DNA from: Erythrobacter cryptus DSM 12079
GTDB lineage: Bacteria > Pseudomonadota > Alphaproteobacteria > Sphingomonadales > Sphingomonadaceae
Reading direction: 5' to 3'
Assembly (NCBI RefSeq): GCF_000422985.1
Contig: NZ_AUHC01000001.1
Coordinates: 372,001 to 436,000 of the forward strand
Length of the DNA: 64,000 nucleotides
Below the pieces are notes generated by a model. It was not told the origin of the DNA. It saw only the letters and a program-made list of their open reading frames with translations, and did no database searches. Below are positions 1-10,354 of this stretch, one piece after another (the first letter of the stretch is position 1; each line of letters begins with the position of its first letter). The translations under genes were made by a program, and so were the position numbers.

Positions 1-149
1 TTCGGAACCTTCACCGGCTCGCGGTAAACGATCCAGTCGCCTATCATGTGCCTGGCGCGGGACAGGTAGATTTTGGGAAACTGGTAATGGACCTCCGGGA
101 TGTCGTCGTAGATCGACCCGTCCTTGTGCATGAAGACGCCAAAGCCCAT
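1..149 (-). CDS. HNH-endonuclease-like protein, N-terminal part
   Basis: Only the first 49 codons lie in the window; the gene runs off its left edge. The residues read MGFGVFMHKDGSIYDD, then a YQFPKIYLSRA stretch and GDWIVYREP. From memory this resembles the N-terminus of a family annotated as HNH endonucleases in Rhizobiales and Sphingomonadales, whose catalytic HNH part lies further downstream and cannot be seen here. The start is the ATG at 149. The frame stays open upstream to about 198, so an earlier start is possible, and no good ribosome binding site was seen. A 390-base gap separates it from lepA. The family call is an inference from a short fragment. Confidence 0.45.
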   Translation of the reverse strand, partial: MGFGVFMHKDGSIYDDIPEVHYQFPKIYLSRARHMIGDWIVYREPVKVP

Positions 150-539
150 GCGGATGTGATCGAGCGCGACGCCACGCAAGTCAAGCGGCAGACGGCTCTG
201 GTTCCGGTGCGCTGGGCAGCACAGATGGCCCGGCCTCAAAGCTAAGCTGGGCGCGCCAGAGCGAGCACATCGCCGCGGCCTCAGGCGAAGCCGTGGGGTG
301 AGCCTTCGGAAAGCAATGCGATCCTCCTGGTGCCCCGACCGTCAGGCGCAAACCCGTTGCAGGTTAACAGCAGCGTTATCCGCCCCACCGCAACTTGCGG
401 CGGTCTTGCGTCCAGTTGACGGCAAAGTTGCGGACGAGCCGCGGCAAAGCCGCGGCTTGCGTCGAACGGGTTGGCCTGCGGCCATCCACCGGCCGGAATG
501 CGGCCTCTCGCGGACGCGCCTGCGGCGTGTTCGCGGGCC
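150..539. other. 390-base non-coding gap
   Basis: No supportable gene on either strand. The short open frames here lack a ribosome binding site and resemble nothing known to me. The only structure noticed is the perfect hairpin listed separately at 438-456. The gap lies downstream of lepA and upstream of the HNH-like gene on the minus strand, so it should hold that gene's promoter, but I see no convincing -35/-10 pair. Confidence 0.5.
438..456. repeat. Perfect 8-bp inverted repeat downstream of lepA
   Basis: GCCGCGGC, a 3-base AAA loop, then GCCGCGGC again. The arm is itself palindromic. It lies about 85 bases beyond the lepA stop and could fold as a hairpin in the lepA transcript. No T-tract follows on either strand, so a Rho-independent terminator is not well supported. 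Confidence 0.4.
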
Positions 540-2357
<1,818 letters not shown>

Positions 2358-2424
2358 ACCCCGGGCGGATTAGCGCCGGGGCGCGGCAAAGTCATGCGCC
2401 AAAAACGCAACACCCCCTCACCCC

Positions 2425-4599
2425 TCAGCCCGGCTCGGCGCGCGGGCTTGCAGCATAGCCGAACTTGGGCACCGCGCCGCCCTGCCCGATCCCGACGAAG
2501 CGGCCCGGCGCCAGCGCCGCGAGCGGCGCGCCTGCGGCGGCGAGCGCATAAGGGGAGACGCGGTTGCGGGTGCACAGCCCGCCCGAGCCGTCCTCGACCA
2601 GCTCCTGCTCGAACTCAAGCCCCTGGACATCGCCGTTCGAGCGGGTGACGGTCGCCACCGCCAGCTGCCCGCCGCCAAGGTCGACCACGAACTGCGTGCC
2701 CTTGGGCACATCGACCAGCCCCTGGATCAGCGCCCCGGTGCGCGAGAGGTTGCGCAGCGTCACCTCGTAGGCATAGTCATCGTGGATCACCTGGATCTTG
2801 CGGAACACGGTGCGGCGCCGGGCGCGGCGGGTGCGATCGGTGCCGGGGGCGATCTTCCAGCTGCCCCCGGCCAGCTCCTGCGCCAGCGTGTCTTCGTCCA
2901 CCGGCTCGCTGAAGATCGGCCCCTCAAGATAGCGCACCCCGCAATCCTTGAGCGCGGCCAGCAGACCCGGGCTCTCGATCCCGTTGGCGATGGTGTCCAT
3001 CTGCAGCGCCCCGGCCAATGCCACGATCGCGCGCACCAGCTCGAGCCCGCGGCCCTCGTGGCGCTCGGCCTCGGCGAGCAGGCGCTGGTCGATCTTGAGG
3101 CTGTCAAAGGGCGCGCGGCGCAGATAGGCGAGCGAGGAATAACCCGAGCCGAACTCGTCGAGCGTGAGCCGCACCCCGAGCTTGAACAGCGCAGCCAAGG
3201 TGCGATCGACGGTGCTGGCATCGCCGAAGAACACCGCCTCGCTGATCTCGAGCTCGAGCCGCCCCGGAGCAATACCAGCGCGGGTGATGGCCTCTTCCAC
3301 CAGTTCGACAAAGCCTTCGGCGAGGAACAGCGCCACCGGCACATTGACCGCCACGCGGATGGTCTCGGGCCATTGCCCGGCCCGCGCGCAGGCCGCGCCG
3401 ATCGCCCAGCGCCCGACCTCGCCCACCAGCGCCGAGCCTTCAAGGATGGCGGCGAACTCCTCCTCGTCGATGATCCCACGGGTCTCGTGGAGCCAGCACA
3501 CATGGGCCTCGAGCGCGCAGACCGTCTCGCTCGCCACCGCGACGATCGGCTCGAAGCGCAGGAACAGCTCCTCGCGCGCGAGCGCGCTGCCCAGTTCCTG
3601 TTCGAGCCGGCGGCGGAAGATCGTCTCGTTCTCAAGCTCACCCGAGAAGAAGCGGTATTGCCCGCGCCCGCCGTTCTTGGCGGCATAGAGCGCAATGTCA
3701 GCCGCGCGCACCACCTCCTCGCGCGTCACCCCGTCATGGGGCGCGATGGCGATTCCCACCGAGGCGCCGATCACGCAGCGCCCCTCGGCAAGGCTATAAG
3801 GCTGGCCGAGCATGGCAATGATCTTGAGCGCCAGCTCGCCCAGCACCCCGCGGTCGGCAATGTCGGGAAGCATCACCTGGAATTCATCGCCGCCCAGGCG
3901 CCCGATCTCGCACTCGCGGTCGATCGCGCGGCGCAGCCGCTCGGCCACCTGCTTGAGCAGCTCGTCCCCCGCGGCATGGCCGAGCGTGTCGTTGACATGC
4001 TTGAAGCGATCGAGATCGAGCATCATCACCGCGCAATTGCGCCGCGCCGCCTGAAAGGCGGTGAGCGTGGTCTCGAGCTGGTGCGCCATGCGATAGCGGT
4101 TGGACAGGCCGGTGAGCGAATCATAGCGCGCCAGCCGGGCGGTTTCGGCCTCGCGGACATATTCCTCGGTGATGTCGGTGGCGGTGCCGCGGAAGCCGGC
4201 AAAGCCGCCGCCCCCGAGCACCGGCTGGCCCGAGAGCCGCAGCACCGCGCCCGCGCCCTGCTGCGCGGCGCGCACCGCGAGGTTGGCAAAGGGCTTGTGC
4301 GCGGCCAGCAGCAGCGGCAGCGAACGCCCGCGCCCTTCATGATCGACGGCGATCAAGAGCTGGGCCAGCGGCTTGCCGATGAGGTCGCCGAGCGGCACCC
4401 CGATCCGCGCCGCCATCGCGGGCGACAGATAGGTGAGCATCCCCTGGGCATCGCTCGCCCAGAACCAGCCCAGCCCCGATTGCTCGAGCGCATCGAGCAT
4501 CGCCAGCCGCTCGTCATCGGACAGGGCCGAGACGCCGGCGGCAGAACCGCGGCGGGCGCCCCCGCCGCCCCGGGATGACAAGAGACCCTTGAGGGACAT
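2425..4599 (-). CDS. PAS-GGDEF-EAL-PilZ protein with degenerate EAL domain
   Basis: 724 residues with no signal peptide or membrane segment. Order: PAS about 30-145, GGDEF about 155-320 with an intact GGDEF motif at 236-240, EAL about 335-580, and PilZ about 591-668 (RRRTVFR and NLSRTGA). The canonical RxxD inhibitory site five residues before GGDEF is absent. The EAL domain is degraded at several signature positions: EAL is EAH at 364-366, DDFG is DEFG at 481-484, the AEGVE glutamate is Asn539, and the usual Gln of the last motif is Glu. The asparagine at 419, the LEIS glutamate and the Lys of LKID remain. I infer a diguanylate cyclase or c-di-GMP sensor without phosphodiesterase activity. 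A broken paralogue lies immediately upstream. Confidence 0.9.
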   Translation of the reverse strand: MSLKGLLSSRGGGGARRGSAAGVSALSDDERLAMLDALEQSGLGWFWASDAQGMLTYLSPAMAARIGVPLGDLIGKPLAQLLIAVDHEGRGRSLPLLLAAHKPFANLAVRAAQQGAGAVLRLSGQPVLGGGGFAGFRGTATDITEEYVREAETARLARYDSLTGLSNRYRMAHQLETTLTAFQAARRNCAVMMLDLDRFKHVNDTLGHAAGDELLKQVAERLRRAIDRECEIGRLGGDEFQVMLPDIADRGVLGELALKIIAMLGQPYSLAEGRCVIGASVGIAIAPHDGVTREEVVRAADIALYAAKNGGRGQYRFFSGELENETIFRRRLEQELGSALAREELFLRFEPIVAVASETVCALEAHVCWLHETRGIIDEEEFAAILEGSALVGEVGRWAIGAACARAGQWPETIRVAVNVPVALFLAEGFVELVEEAITRAGIAPGRLELEISEAVFFGDASTVDRTLAALFKLGVRLTLDEFGSGYSSLAYLRRAPFDSLKIDQRLLAEAERHEGRGLELVRAIVALAGALQMDTIANGIESPGLLAALKDCGVRYLEGPIFSEPVDEDTLAQELAGGSWKIAPGTDRTRRARRRTVFRKIQVIHDDYAYEVTLRNLSRTGALIQGLVDVPKGTQFVVDLGGGQLAVATVTRSNGDVQGLEFEQELVEDGSGGLCTRNRVSPYALAAAGAPLAALAPGRFVGIGQGGAVPKFGYAASPRAEPG

Positions 4600-4697
4600 C
4601 TGACGCGCGGATCCTCCAGATCGTGGCCGTCTTCGCCCTGCGCAGCGGCGGCGCGGCCATCATGCGCTTGGGGTAAGCCCTGATGGTTATTATTCCG

Positions 4698-7401
4698 CTA
4701 AAGGGCGGGCCAAGGCCGGCAGGCCCACCACCCCCGGGCCGAGGAAGGCTGGCCCTTGAGCACCGCGAAGCTGCCATCGGCGCGGCGCCTCAGGGGCATG
4801 TGAAACGCGATCCCGACGCGGTTCTCGCGCGACCAGCGCACCTGCCCGGTGACCGACTTGTCGGCGCTGCACTCGACCCTGAGGGTGCTGCCTGCGGGCA
4901 TGTTCCACAGCCCCTAGATCATCGCCCCGCTCTCCGAGATGTTGCGCAGCGTGGCGTTGAGGCGGTTGCCATTGTGCACCACCACCACCCGGCACAGCAG
5001 GTTCTGGCGCGCGGCGCGGGCCGATTGCGGGTCATTAGCCTCGGCGACAAGATCGCCCGCCACCGGCGCGGTGGCATCGGCGGCGCTCATCGGCTTGAAG
5101 TAGATATAGCCCTGCACATGGCTGCAACCGAGCAGGCGCACCAGTTCCAGCTCATCGAGCGTCTCCACCCCCTCGGCGGTGGTGTCCATGTTCAGCGCCT
5201 CGGCCAGCGAGGTGATCGAGGCGATGATCGCGCCGTTGCGGCTGCCCTCCTCGGTCGCGCCCTGGACGAAGCTGCGGTCGATCTTGATCTTGTCGAAGGG
5301 CGCCTTGTTGAGAAAGCCCAATGAGGAATCCCCAGTGCCGAAATCATCGAGCGCCAGCCGCACCCCCACCCGCTTCAACGCCTTGAACATCGCCTCGGTG
5401 CCGGCACTGTCGTTGAGGAGCACGCTCTCGGTGATCTCCAGCTCGAGCCGCGAGGGCGCCACCCCGCTGTGCGCGAGGGCATTGGCAACGATGGTGGGAA
5501 GATCAGGATTGGCAAATTGCAGCGCCGAGACGTTGACCGCGCAGCGGATCGCGCGCGGCCTGCGGGCGAGGTCCTCGCAGGCCTTGCGCGGCGCCCATTG
5601 GCCGATGCGGTCGATGAGCCCGGCATCCTCGGCAATCGGCACGAACTTGGCCGGGCTGATCCACCCGCGCCTCGGGTGGTTCCAGTGCATCAGCGCCTCG
5701 AAGCCGACGATCTTCTCGTTGGCGGCATAGACCACCGGCTGGTAGTAAAGCTCAAGCTCGTCGCGGGCGATCGCCTCGCGCAGGTCCTGCTCCAGCTCGA
5801 CGCGCTCCTCGGCCGCGGCGTGGAGATCCTCGGCATAGAAGCGATAGGCCCGGCGCCCGGCATCCTTGGCGGCATAGAGCGCCAGGTCGACATTGCGGAT
5901 CAGCTCGTCGCTCGCTGCGCCGTGCTCGGGCGCCAGCGCGATCCCGACCGAGGCGCCGATCATCACGCTCTGCCCTTCGATGGTAGGGCTGCGAAAGCTG
6001 GGTGATGATCTCCTGCGCAAGATGGCCGAGCACCTCGCGCTTCTGGTGGCCTGGGACGATCACTTGGAACTCGTCGCCCCCGAGGCGCCCGCAGCGCCCG
6101 GCCGTGCCGATCGCGCGCTCGAGCCGCTGCGCCACCTGCTTGAGCAGCGCATCGCCCGCCGGGTGGCCGAGTGTGTCGTTAACATGCTTGAAGCGATCGA
6201 GATCGAGCATCATCAACGCGCAGGAGCGCTGGCTCACCCGGAAGGCGGCGAGCATGGCGGAGAGCCGCTGACCCAGCTTGCGGCGGTTGGCAAGGCCGGT
6301 GAGCGAATCATAGAGCGCGAGGCGCGAGACCTGCTGCTCGCTGCAGCGCATCTCGGTGAGATCGGTGCCGTGGCCGCGAAAGCCGCAGAAGTTCTTTTAG
6401 CTGTCATACACCGGGCCGCCGGTGAACGCCCACCAGCGCTCCTCCTCGCCTGTGGCGGCGCGCACCTCGACATCGTGGAAGGCCGAGCGGGCCGGGAGGT
6501 GGAAAGACAGCGTGCGCTCGGCCTCGACGGCGCCGGCGCCGGCATCGACAATCGTGCTCAGCGGCTGTCCGCAGACCTCCTCGACGCTTTTGCCCAGCAC
6601 CAGCGCGGCCTTGGGGGAGATACAGGTGATCAGCCCGCGCCGGTCGGTCTCCCAGAACCAGCCCTGCCCGGTCTCCTCGAAGCTGCGCAGGATATCCTCC
6701 GCGCGCGCGGCCACCCGCTCACGGGCCTCGCGTTCGAGGCGGCGACGTTCGGCGGCCTTCCATTCGAGCCGGGCGATCAGCGCCAGGGTGATTGCCACGC
6801 CTACCAGCGAAACCAGCGTGAGCATTCCCGGACCGATCAGGGCAAAGCCCGACCATGCGGCGATCTTGGCGCAGAACAGCGAGATGATCCGCACCTCCAA
6901 CAGCGCCGCGGTGGCGGCGTTGATGCACAGCAGCGTTGCCACCGCCCATTGCCAGGGCAGGCCCTCGCCCACCCACCCGGCAAGCGCCACGCCCGCCAGC
7001 GCCATCGGGGTCACCACGCCCACCAGCAGGACCAGAAGCCGCATCGCCCGCCCGGTCTCGGCCCGGCGCTCGAGCGCGGCAAAGAGCGATCCGGCGGCGA
7101 ACAGCCCGAGCGCGGCAAGGCCCACAAGGCCGGTGCCCTGCGAAGGCAGGCCTTCGGTGACGAGAGCGGCGATGGCAAAGGCCACCGCCACGAAGGCCGC
7201 CATCATGCTGGCATGGCGGGGCAGGAAGTGGTTGAGATCGGCAACCGGATCGGCCTCGGGCGTGCCGCCCGCGCCGGCCCGCAGGCGCTCAGGCGCGCGG
7301 CGCTCGGCGCGGCTGCGCTGTTCGCTCTCAGGCGCGCGGGCCTTGACCACCGAGCGCAGATCGCGCCCCGACGCGAGCGGGCGCGGCGCGTCTGAGACCA
7401 A
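4698..7401 (-). pseudogene. Broken membrane-PAS-GGDEF-EAL-PilZ gene (two stops, one frameshift)
   Basis: A paralogue of the downstream gene, about 900 codons, in pieces. Codons from 7401 encode a basic N-terminus, four or five hydrophobic segments and a PAS domain ending PVYDS at an in-frame TAA (6397-6399). The same frame resumes with CGFRGHGTDLTE and a GGDEF domain with intact GRLGGDEF. After SQPY, around 5981-5986, the reading moves to another frame, which carries the EAL domain with standard motifs: FEALMHW, NVSALQF, LELEITES, LDDFGTG, IKID and AEGVET. GYSS is GDSS. A TAG at 4914-4916 interrupts PilZ where the intact paralogue has Gln (IQGL). PilZ sequence continues to 4698. Residual similarity is high, so the decay is recent or some lesions are assembly errors. 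The 98 bases between the two paralogues show nothing notable. Confidence 0.88.
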
Positions 7402-7515
7402 TTTGCGGACAGGTTCCCCGGGTATCCCCGGGGCTATGGCGCAGCACCCTTGCGAGAATCATTATGGCCGCGCCGGACACCGCCTTGCCCGGGTCTCGGG
7501 GCCAACGCGGCGCGC

Positions 7516-7544
7516 TTGCAACTTGATCGGGCAGGCTGCATTCT
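7516..7544 (+). promoter_or_regulatory. Candidate phaC promoter
   Basis: TTGCAA at 7516-7521, a 17-base spacer, then CATTCT at 7539-7544. The -10 fits the sigma-70 consensus at only three of six positions, but the same CATTCTCGYGCCC run occurs 17 bases after TGGACA upstream of the amidohydrolase gene at 10326. The proposed start site lies about 45 bases before the phaC ATG. The wider region 7402-7596 is the divergent spacer between the broken GGDEF gene and phaC and holds nothing else clear. Confidence 0.35.
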
Positions 7545-7596
7545 CGTGCCCAGCGGCCCACCGGCACCGGGCTCGACCAAACAAGAGGGGATCGTA

Positions 7597-9294
7597 ATGG
7601 CAGACAGCAAGATCAGGCTCGAGAACGAGGCCGCCCAGTCCACCCTGGCGCTGGGGCCGCTGATCGGGGTCGCGCGCGAGGATTTCGTCGGCGCGGTGGC
7701 CTTGCTGCTGCGCGAGACCGCGAGCGATCCGGCGCGGCTGGTGCGCCACACCACCGCTATGGCCGAGGACATGGTCAAGATCATGACCGGCAAGAGCGAA
7801 CTGGCGCCCGATCCCAAGGACAAGCGCTTCATGGATCCGGCATGGCAATACAACCCCTTCTTCCGCGCCGGGGTGCAGTATTACCTCGCGGTGCAAAAGG
7901 GGATGCGCAGCTGGCTCGAGGAGCTGGAGCTGGATGAGCTGGAGCGCAACCGCGCCAACTTCATCGCCAACATCATCCTCGATGCGCTTGCCCCCACCAA
8001 CACCCTTGCCGGCAATCCCACCGCGCAAAAGCAGATCATCAATTCGGGCGGGCTCAGCCTCATCAAGGGGTTGCAGAACGCCTACAACGATCTTGTCCAC
8101 AACAAAGGCATGGTCAGCCAAGTGGACAAGCGCCCCTTCAAGCTGGGGGTGAACATCGCCACCTCGAAGGGCAACGTGGTCTATCGCGACGAGATCATGG
8201 AGCTCATCCAATATGCGCCGAGCACCGAGGAAGTTTATGAAATTCCTCAGCTCACCATCCCGCCGCAGATCAACAAGATGTATATCAACGACCTCAGCCC
8301 TGAAAAGTCTGTGGTCAAGTGGCAGGTCGACAACGGCATCCAGACCTTCGTGATCTCGTGGCGCAATCCGCGCAAGGAGCAGGGCCATTGGGGCATGGCC
8401 GATTATGTCGCAGCTTGCGAGAAGGCGCTGGAGGTGGTGCAGGCGATCACCGGCTCGGACAAGGTCAATGTCTCGGCCGGGTGTTCGGGCGGGCAGACTG
8501 CCTCGGTGCTCGCCTCCAAGCTCGCCGCCACCGGCAACCCCGTGCTCGGCACGCTGACGCTGATGGTCTGCGTGCTCCACCCGATGCCGACCGATATCGA
8601 GGCGGCCTCGCTGGTGAGCGAGAACGGCATGAAGCTCGCCCGCCAGCGGGCAATGAAGCAGGGGGTGATCAAGGCCGACGACCTTGCCCGGGGCTTTGCC
8701 TGGCTCAGGCCCAACGATCTCATCTGGAACTATGTCATCAACAACTACCTGCTCGGGCAAGACCCGCCGGCCTTTGACGTCCTGTTCTGGAACGCCGATG
8801 CCACCAACCTTTCTGCGAGCCTGATGGGCGATTTCCTCACGCTGTTTGAAACCCTTGCCTTCACCAAGAAGGGTGAGGTCGAGATGGCCGGGCACAGGAT
8901 CGACCTTTCCAAGGTCACCGCTGACCTGTTCATCCTCGGCGGGGTGACCGATCACATCACCCCGTGGAAGGCGACCTATCGCTCCACCCAGCTGTTCGGA
9001 TCGAAGGACGTGACCTACGTGCTCTCGCAGAGCGGGCACATGCAGGCGATCCTCAACCCACCCACCAATCCCAAGGCCAAGTATTTCATCCAGAAGAAAA
9101 AGGGCAAGCTGCCGCCGACCGCGGACGAGTGGCTGGCCGGGGCCGAGGAGGTCAAGGGCAGCTGGTGGCCGCTGTGGATGGAATGGGTGCAGGCGCGCTC
9201 GGGCGCCAAGCGGCCGGCGCCGCAGAGCCTCGGCAATGCGCAATATCCGCCGCTCGAGGCCGCGCCGGGACTCTACGTCGTCGAAGAAGTCTGA
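7597..9294 (+). CDS. phaC: PHA synthase PhaC (alpha/beta hydrolase fold)
   Basis: 565 residues. It polymerises hydroxyacyl-CoA to polyhydroxyalkanoate at the granule surface in the cytoplasm. The start is the ATG at 7597, six bases after AGAGGGGA; the frame is open further upstream but without support. The PhaC N-terminal domain is recognisable. The nucleophile box reads SAGCSGGQ with Cys296; the usual first glycine of G-x-C-x-G-G is alanine here. Later come a DHITPW segment and SGHMQA, candidates for the catalytic Asp and His. Length and the neighbouring mcl-type depolymerase point to a class I/II-like synthase. phaZ follows 133 bases downstream. Polymer chain length cannot be told from the sequence. 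Confidence 0.85.
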   Translation: MADSKIRLENEAAQSTLALGPLIGVAREDFVGAVALLLRETASDPARLVRHTTAMAEDMVKIMTGKSELAPDPKDKRFMDPAWQYNPFFRAGVQYYLAVQKGMRSWLEELELDELERNRANFIANIILDALAPTNTLAGNPTAQKQIINSGGLSLIKGLQNAYNDLVHNKGMVSQVDKRPFKLGVNIATSKGNVVYRDEIMELIQYAPSTEEVYEIPQLTIPPQINKMYINDLSPEKSVVKWQVDNGIQTFVISWRNPRKEQGHWGMADYVAACEKALEVVQAITGSDKVNVSAGCSGGQTASVLASKLAATGNPVLGTLTLMVCVLHPMPTDIEAASLVSENGMKLARQRAMKQGVIKADDLARGFAWLRPNDLIWNYVINNYLLGQDPPAFDVLFWNADATNLSASLMGDFLTLFETLAFTKKGEVEMAGHRIDLSKVTADLFILGGVTDHITPWKATYRSTQLFGSKDVTYVLSQSGHMQAILNPPTNPKAKYFIQKKKGKLPPTADEWLAGAEEVKGSWWPLWMEWVQARSGAKRPAPQSLGNAQYPPLEAAPGLYVVEEV

Positions 9295-9427
9295 TATGGC
9301 GTCGGTGCGCGCCGCCTGCGAGGGATAGGGCCGAGGCGCGCAAGAGCTTGGGGGCGCGCGCGCTATGGGATCGGCCCGCGCGCCCAACCCCCGTGCCCTC
9401 GTGCGCGGCAGAAAGGACGGAATTTGC

Positions 9428-10291
9428 ATGGCCGATGCGATGGACGATGCGCTCGTCACCATGGAACAGGTGGGCGGGCGGACGCTACGGACTGCGGCAT
9501 GGCGGCTCGACATGCCCTCCGATCACCTGCCGATCCTGTTCTTCAACGGTATCGGCGCCAATATCGAGGCGGTTGCCCCGCTCGCCGCGGCCCTGCCCGA
9601 GCGCGGCTTCATCATGTTCGACATGCCCGGCACCGGCGAATCGCCCGATCCGGTGATCCCCTACAACCCTTTCACCATGTGCTGGACCGCGGCCCAACTG
9701 CTGGCGAAATACGGGCTGGATGAAGTCGACGTGATGGGCGTGTCCTGGGGCGGGGCGATGGCGCAGCACTTCGCGCTCCAGCACCCCGGGCGCACCCGGC
9801 GGCTGATCCTCGCCGCCACCACCCCGGGGATGCTGATGGTGCCGGGCAACCCGGCCGCCTTCACCAAGATGGCCAATCCGCGCCGCTATATCGATCCCGA
9901 GTTCATGAACGAGCATTTCGCCACGCTTTATGGCGGGCTCGACAAGGACGGGGCCGAGCATCAGAAGGACCGCCATATCGGCCGGCTCAAGCCGCCCAGC
10001 CCGCGCGGCTATTTCTACCAGCTCCTGTGCATGCTCGGCTGGACCAGCCTGCCCGCCCTGCCCTTCCTCGCCAAGGAAACGCTGATCATGATGGGCGAGG
10101 ACGACCAGATCGTGCCGCTCATCAACGGCAAAATCCTGAAGGCGATGATCCCGCGCTCCGAGCTCGTCACCTTTGCCGGCGGCGGGCACCTGTTTCTGCT
10201 CACCCATGCCGATGAGAGCATCGCCGCGATCCGCGCCTTTCTCGATGCGCCCGAGAGCGCGCGCGACGCCAAGGGCATGGCCGCGGCCTAA
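9428..10291 (+). CDS. phaZ: Intracellular PHA depolymerase-like alpha/beta hydrolase (PhaZ)
   Basis: 287 residues, no signal peptide. The start ATG at 9428 follows GAAAGGACGG by seven bases; an ATG at 9365 is in frame but lacks this site. The elements FFNGIGANIE, FDMPGTGES, GVSWGGAMAQ (nucleophile Ser106), the PRRYI segment, LGWTS, GEDDQIVPLIN and GGGHLFL follow the order of Pseudomonas intracellular medium-chain PHA depolymerase, which releases hydroxyacids from the firm polymer granule. The position directly after phaC supports mobilisation of the polymer made by its neighbour. A plain esterase is the alternative, but the motif set and context make that less likely. Confidence 0.8.
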   Translation: MADAMDDALVTMEQVGGRTLRTAAWRLDMPSDHLPILFFNGIGANIEAVAPLAAALPERGFIMFDMPGTGESPDPVIPYNPFTMCWTAAQLLAKYGLDEVDVMGVSWGGAMAQHFALQHPGRTRRLILAATTPGMLMVPGNPAAFTKMANPRRYIDPEFMNEHFATLYGGLDKDGAEHQKDRHIGRLKPPSPRGYFYQLLCMLGWTSLPALPFLAKETLIMMGEDDQIVPLINGKILKAMIPRSELVTFAGGGHLFLLTHADESIAAIRAFLDAPESARDAKGMAAA

Positions 10292-10295
10292 ACGC

Positions 10296-10331
10296 GCAGC
10301 GCTGGACAGGCCGGCGGGATTTCGACATTCT
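10296..10331 (+). promoter_or_regulatory. Candidate promoter of the amidohydrolase gene
   Basis: TGGACA at 10303-10308, a 17-base spacer and CATTCT at 10326-10331. The 19 bases at 10296-10314 match 63422-63440, upstream of lapA, at 18 positions. CATTCTCGCGCCC matches the phaC upstream region at 12 of 13. The start codon lies about 24 bases beyond the -10, after the strong site GAGAGGGAGAGAGAAG. Confidence 0.4.
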
Positions 10332-10354
10332 CGCGCCCGAGAGGGAGAGAGAAG

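Noticed and set aside
4914..4916. TAG as a recoded or readthrough codon
   Set aside because: TAG ends asd and other genes here in normal fashion, no recoding signal was seen, and the same gene also has a frameshift. Mutation is simpler.
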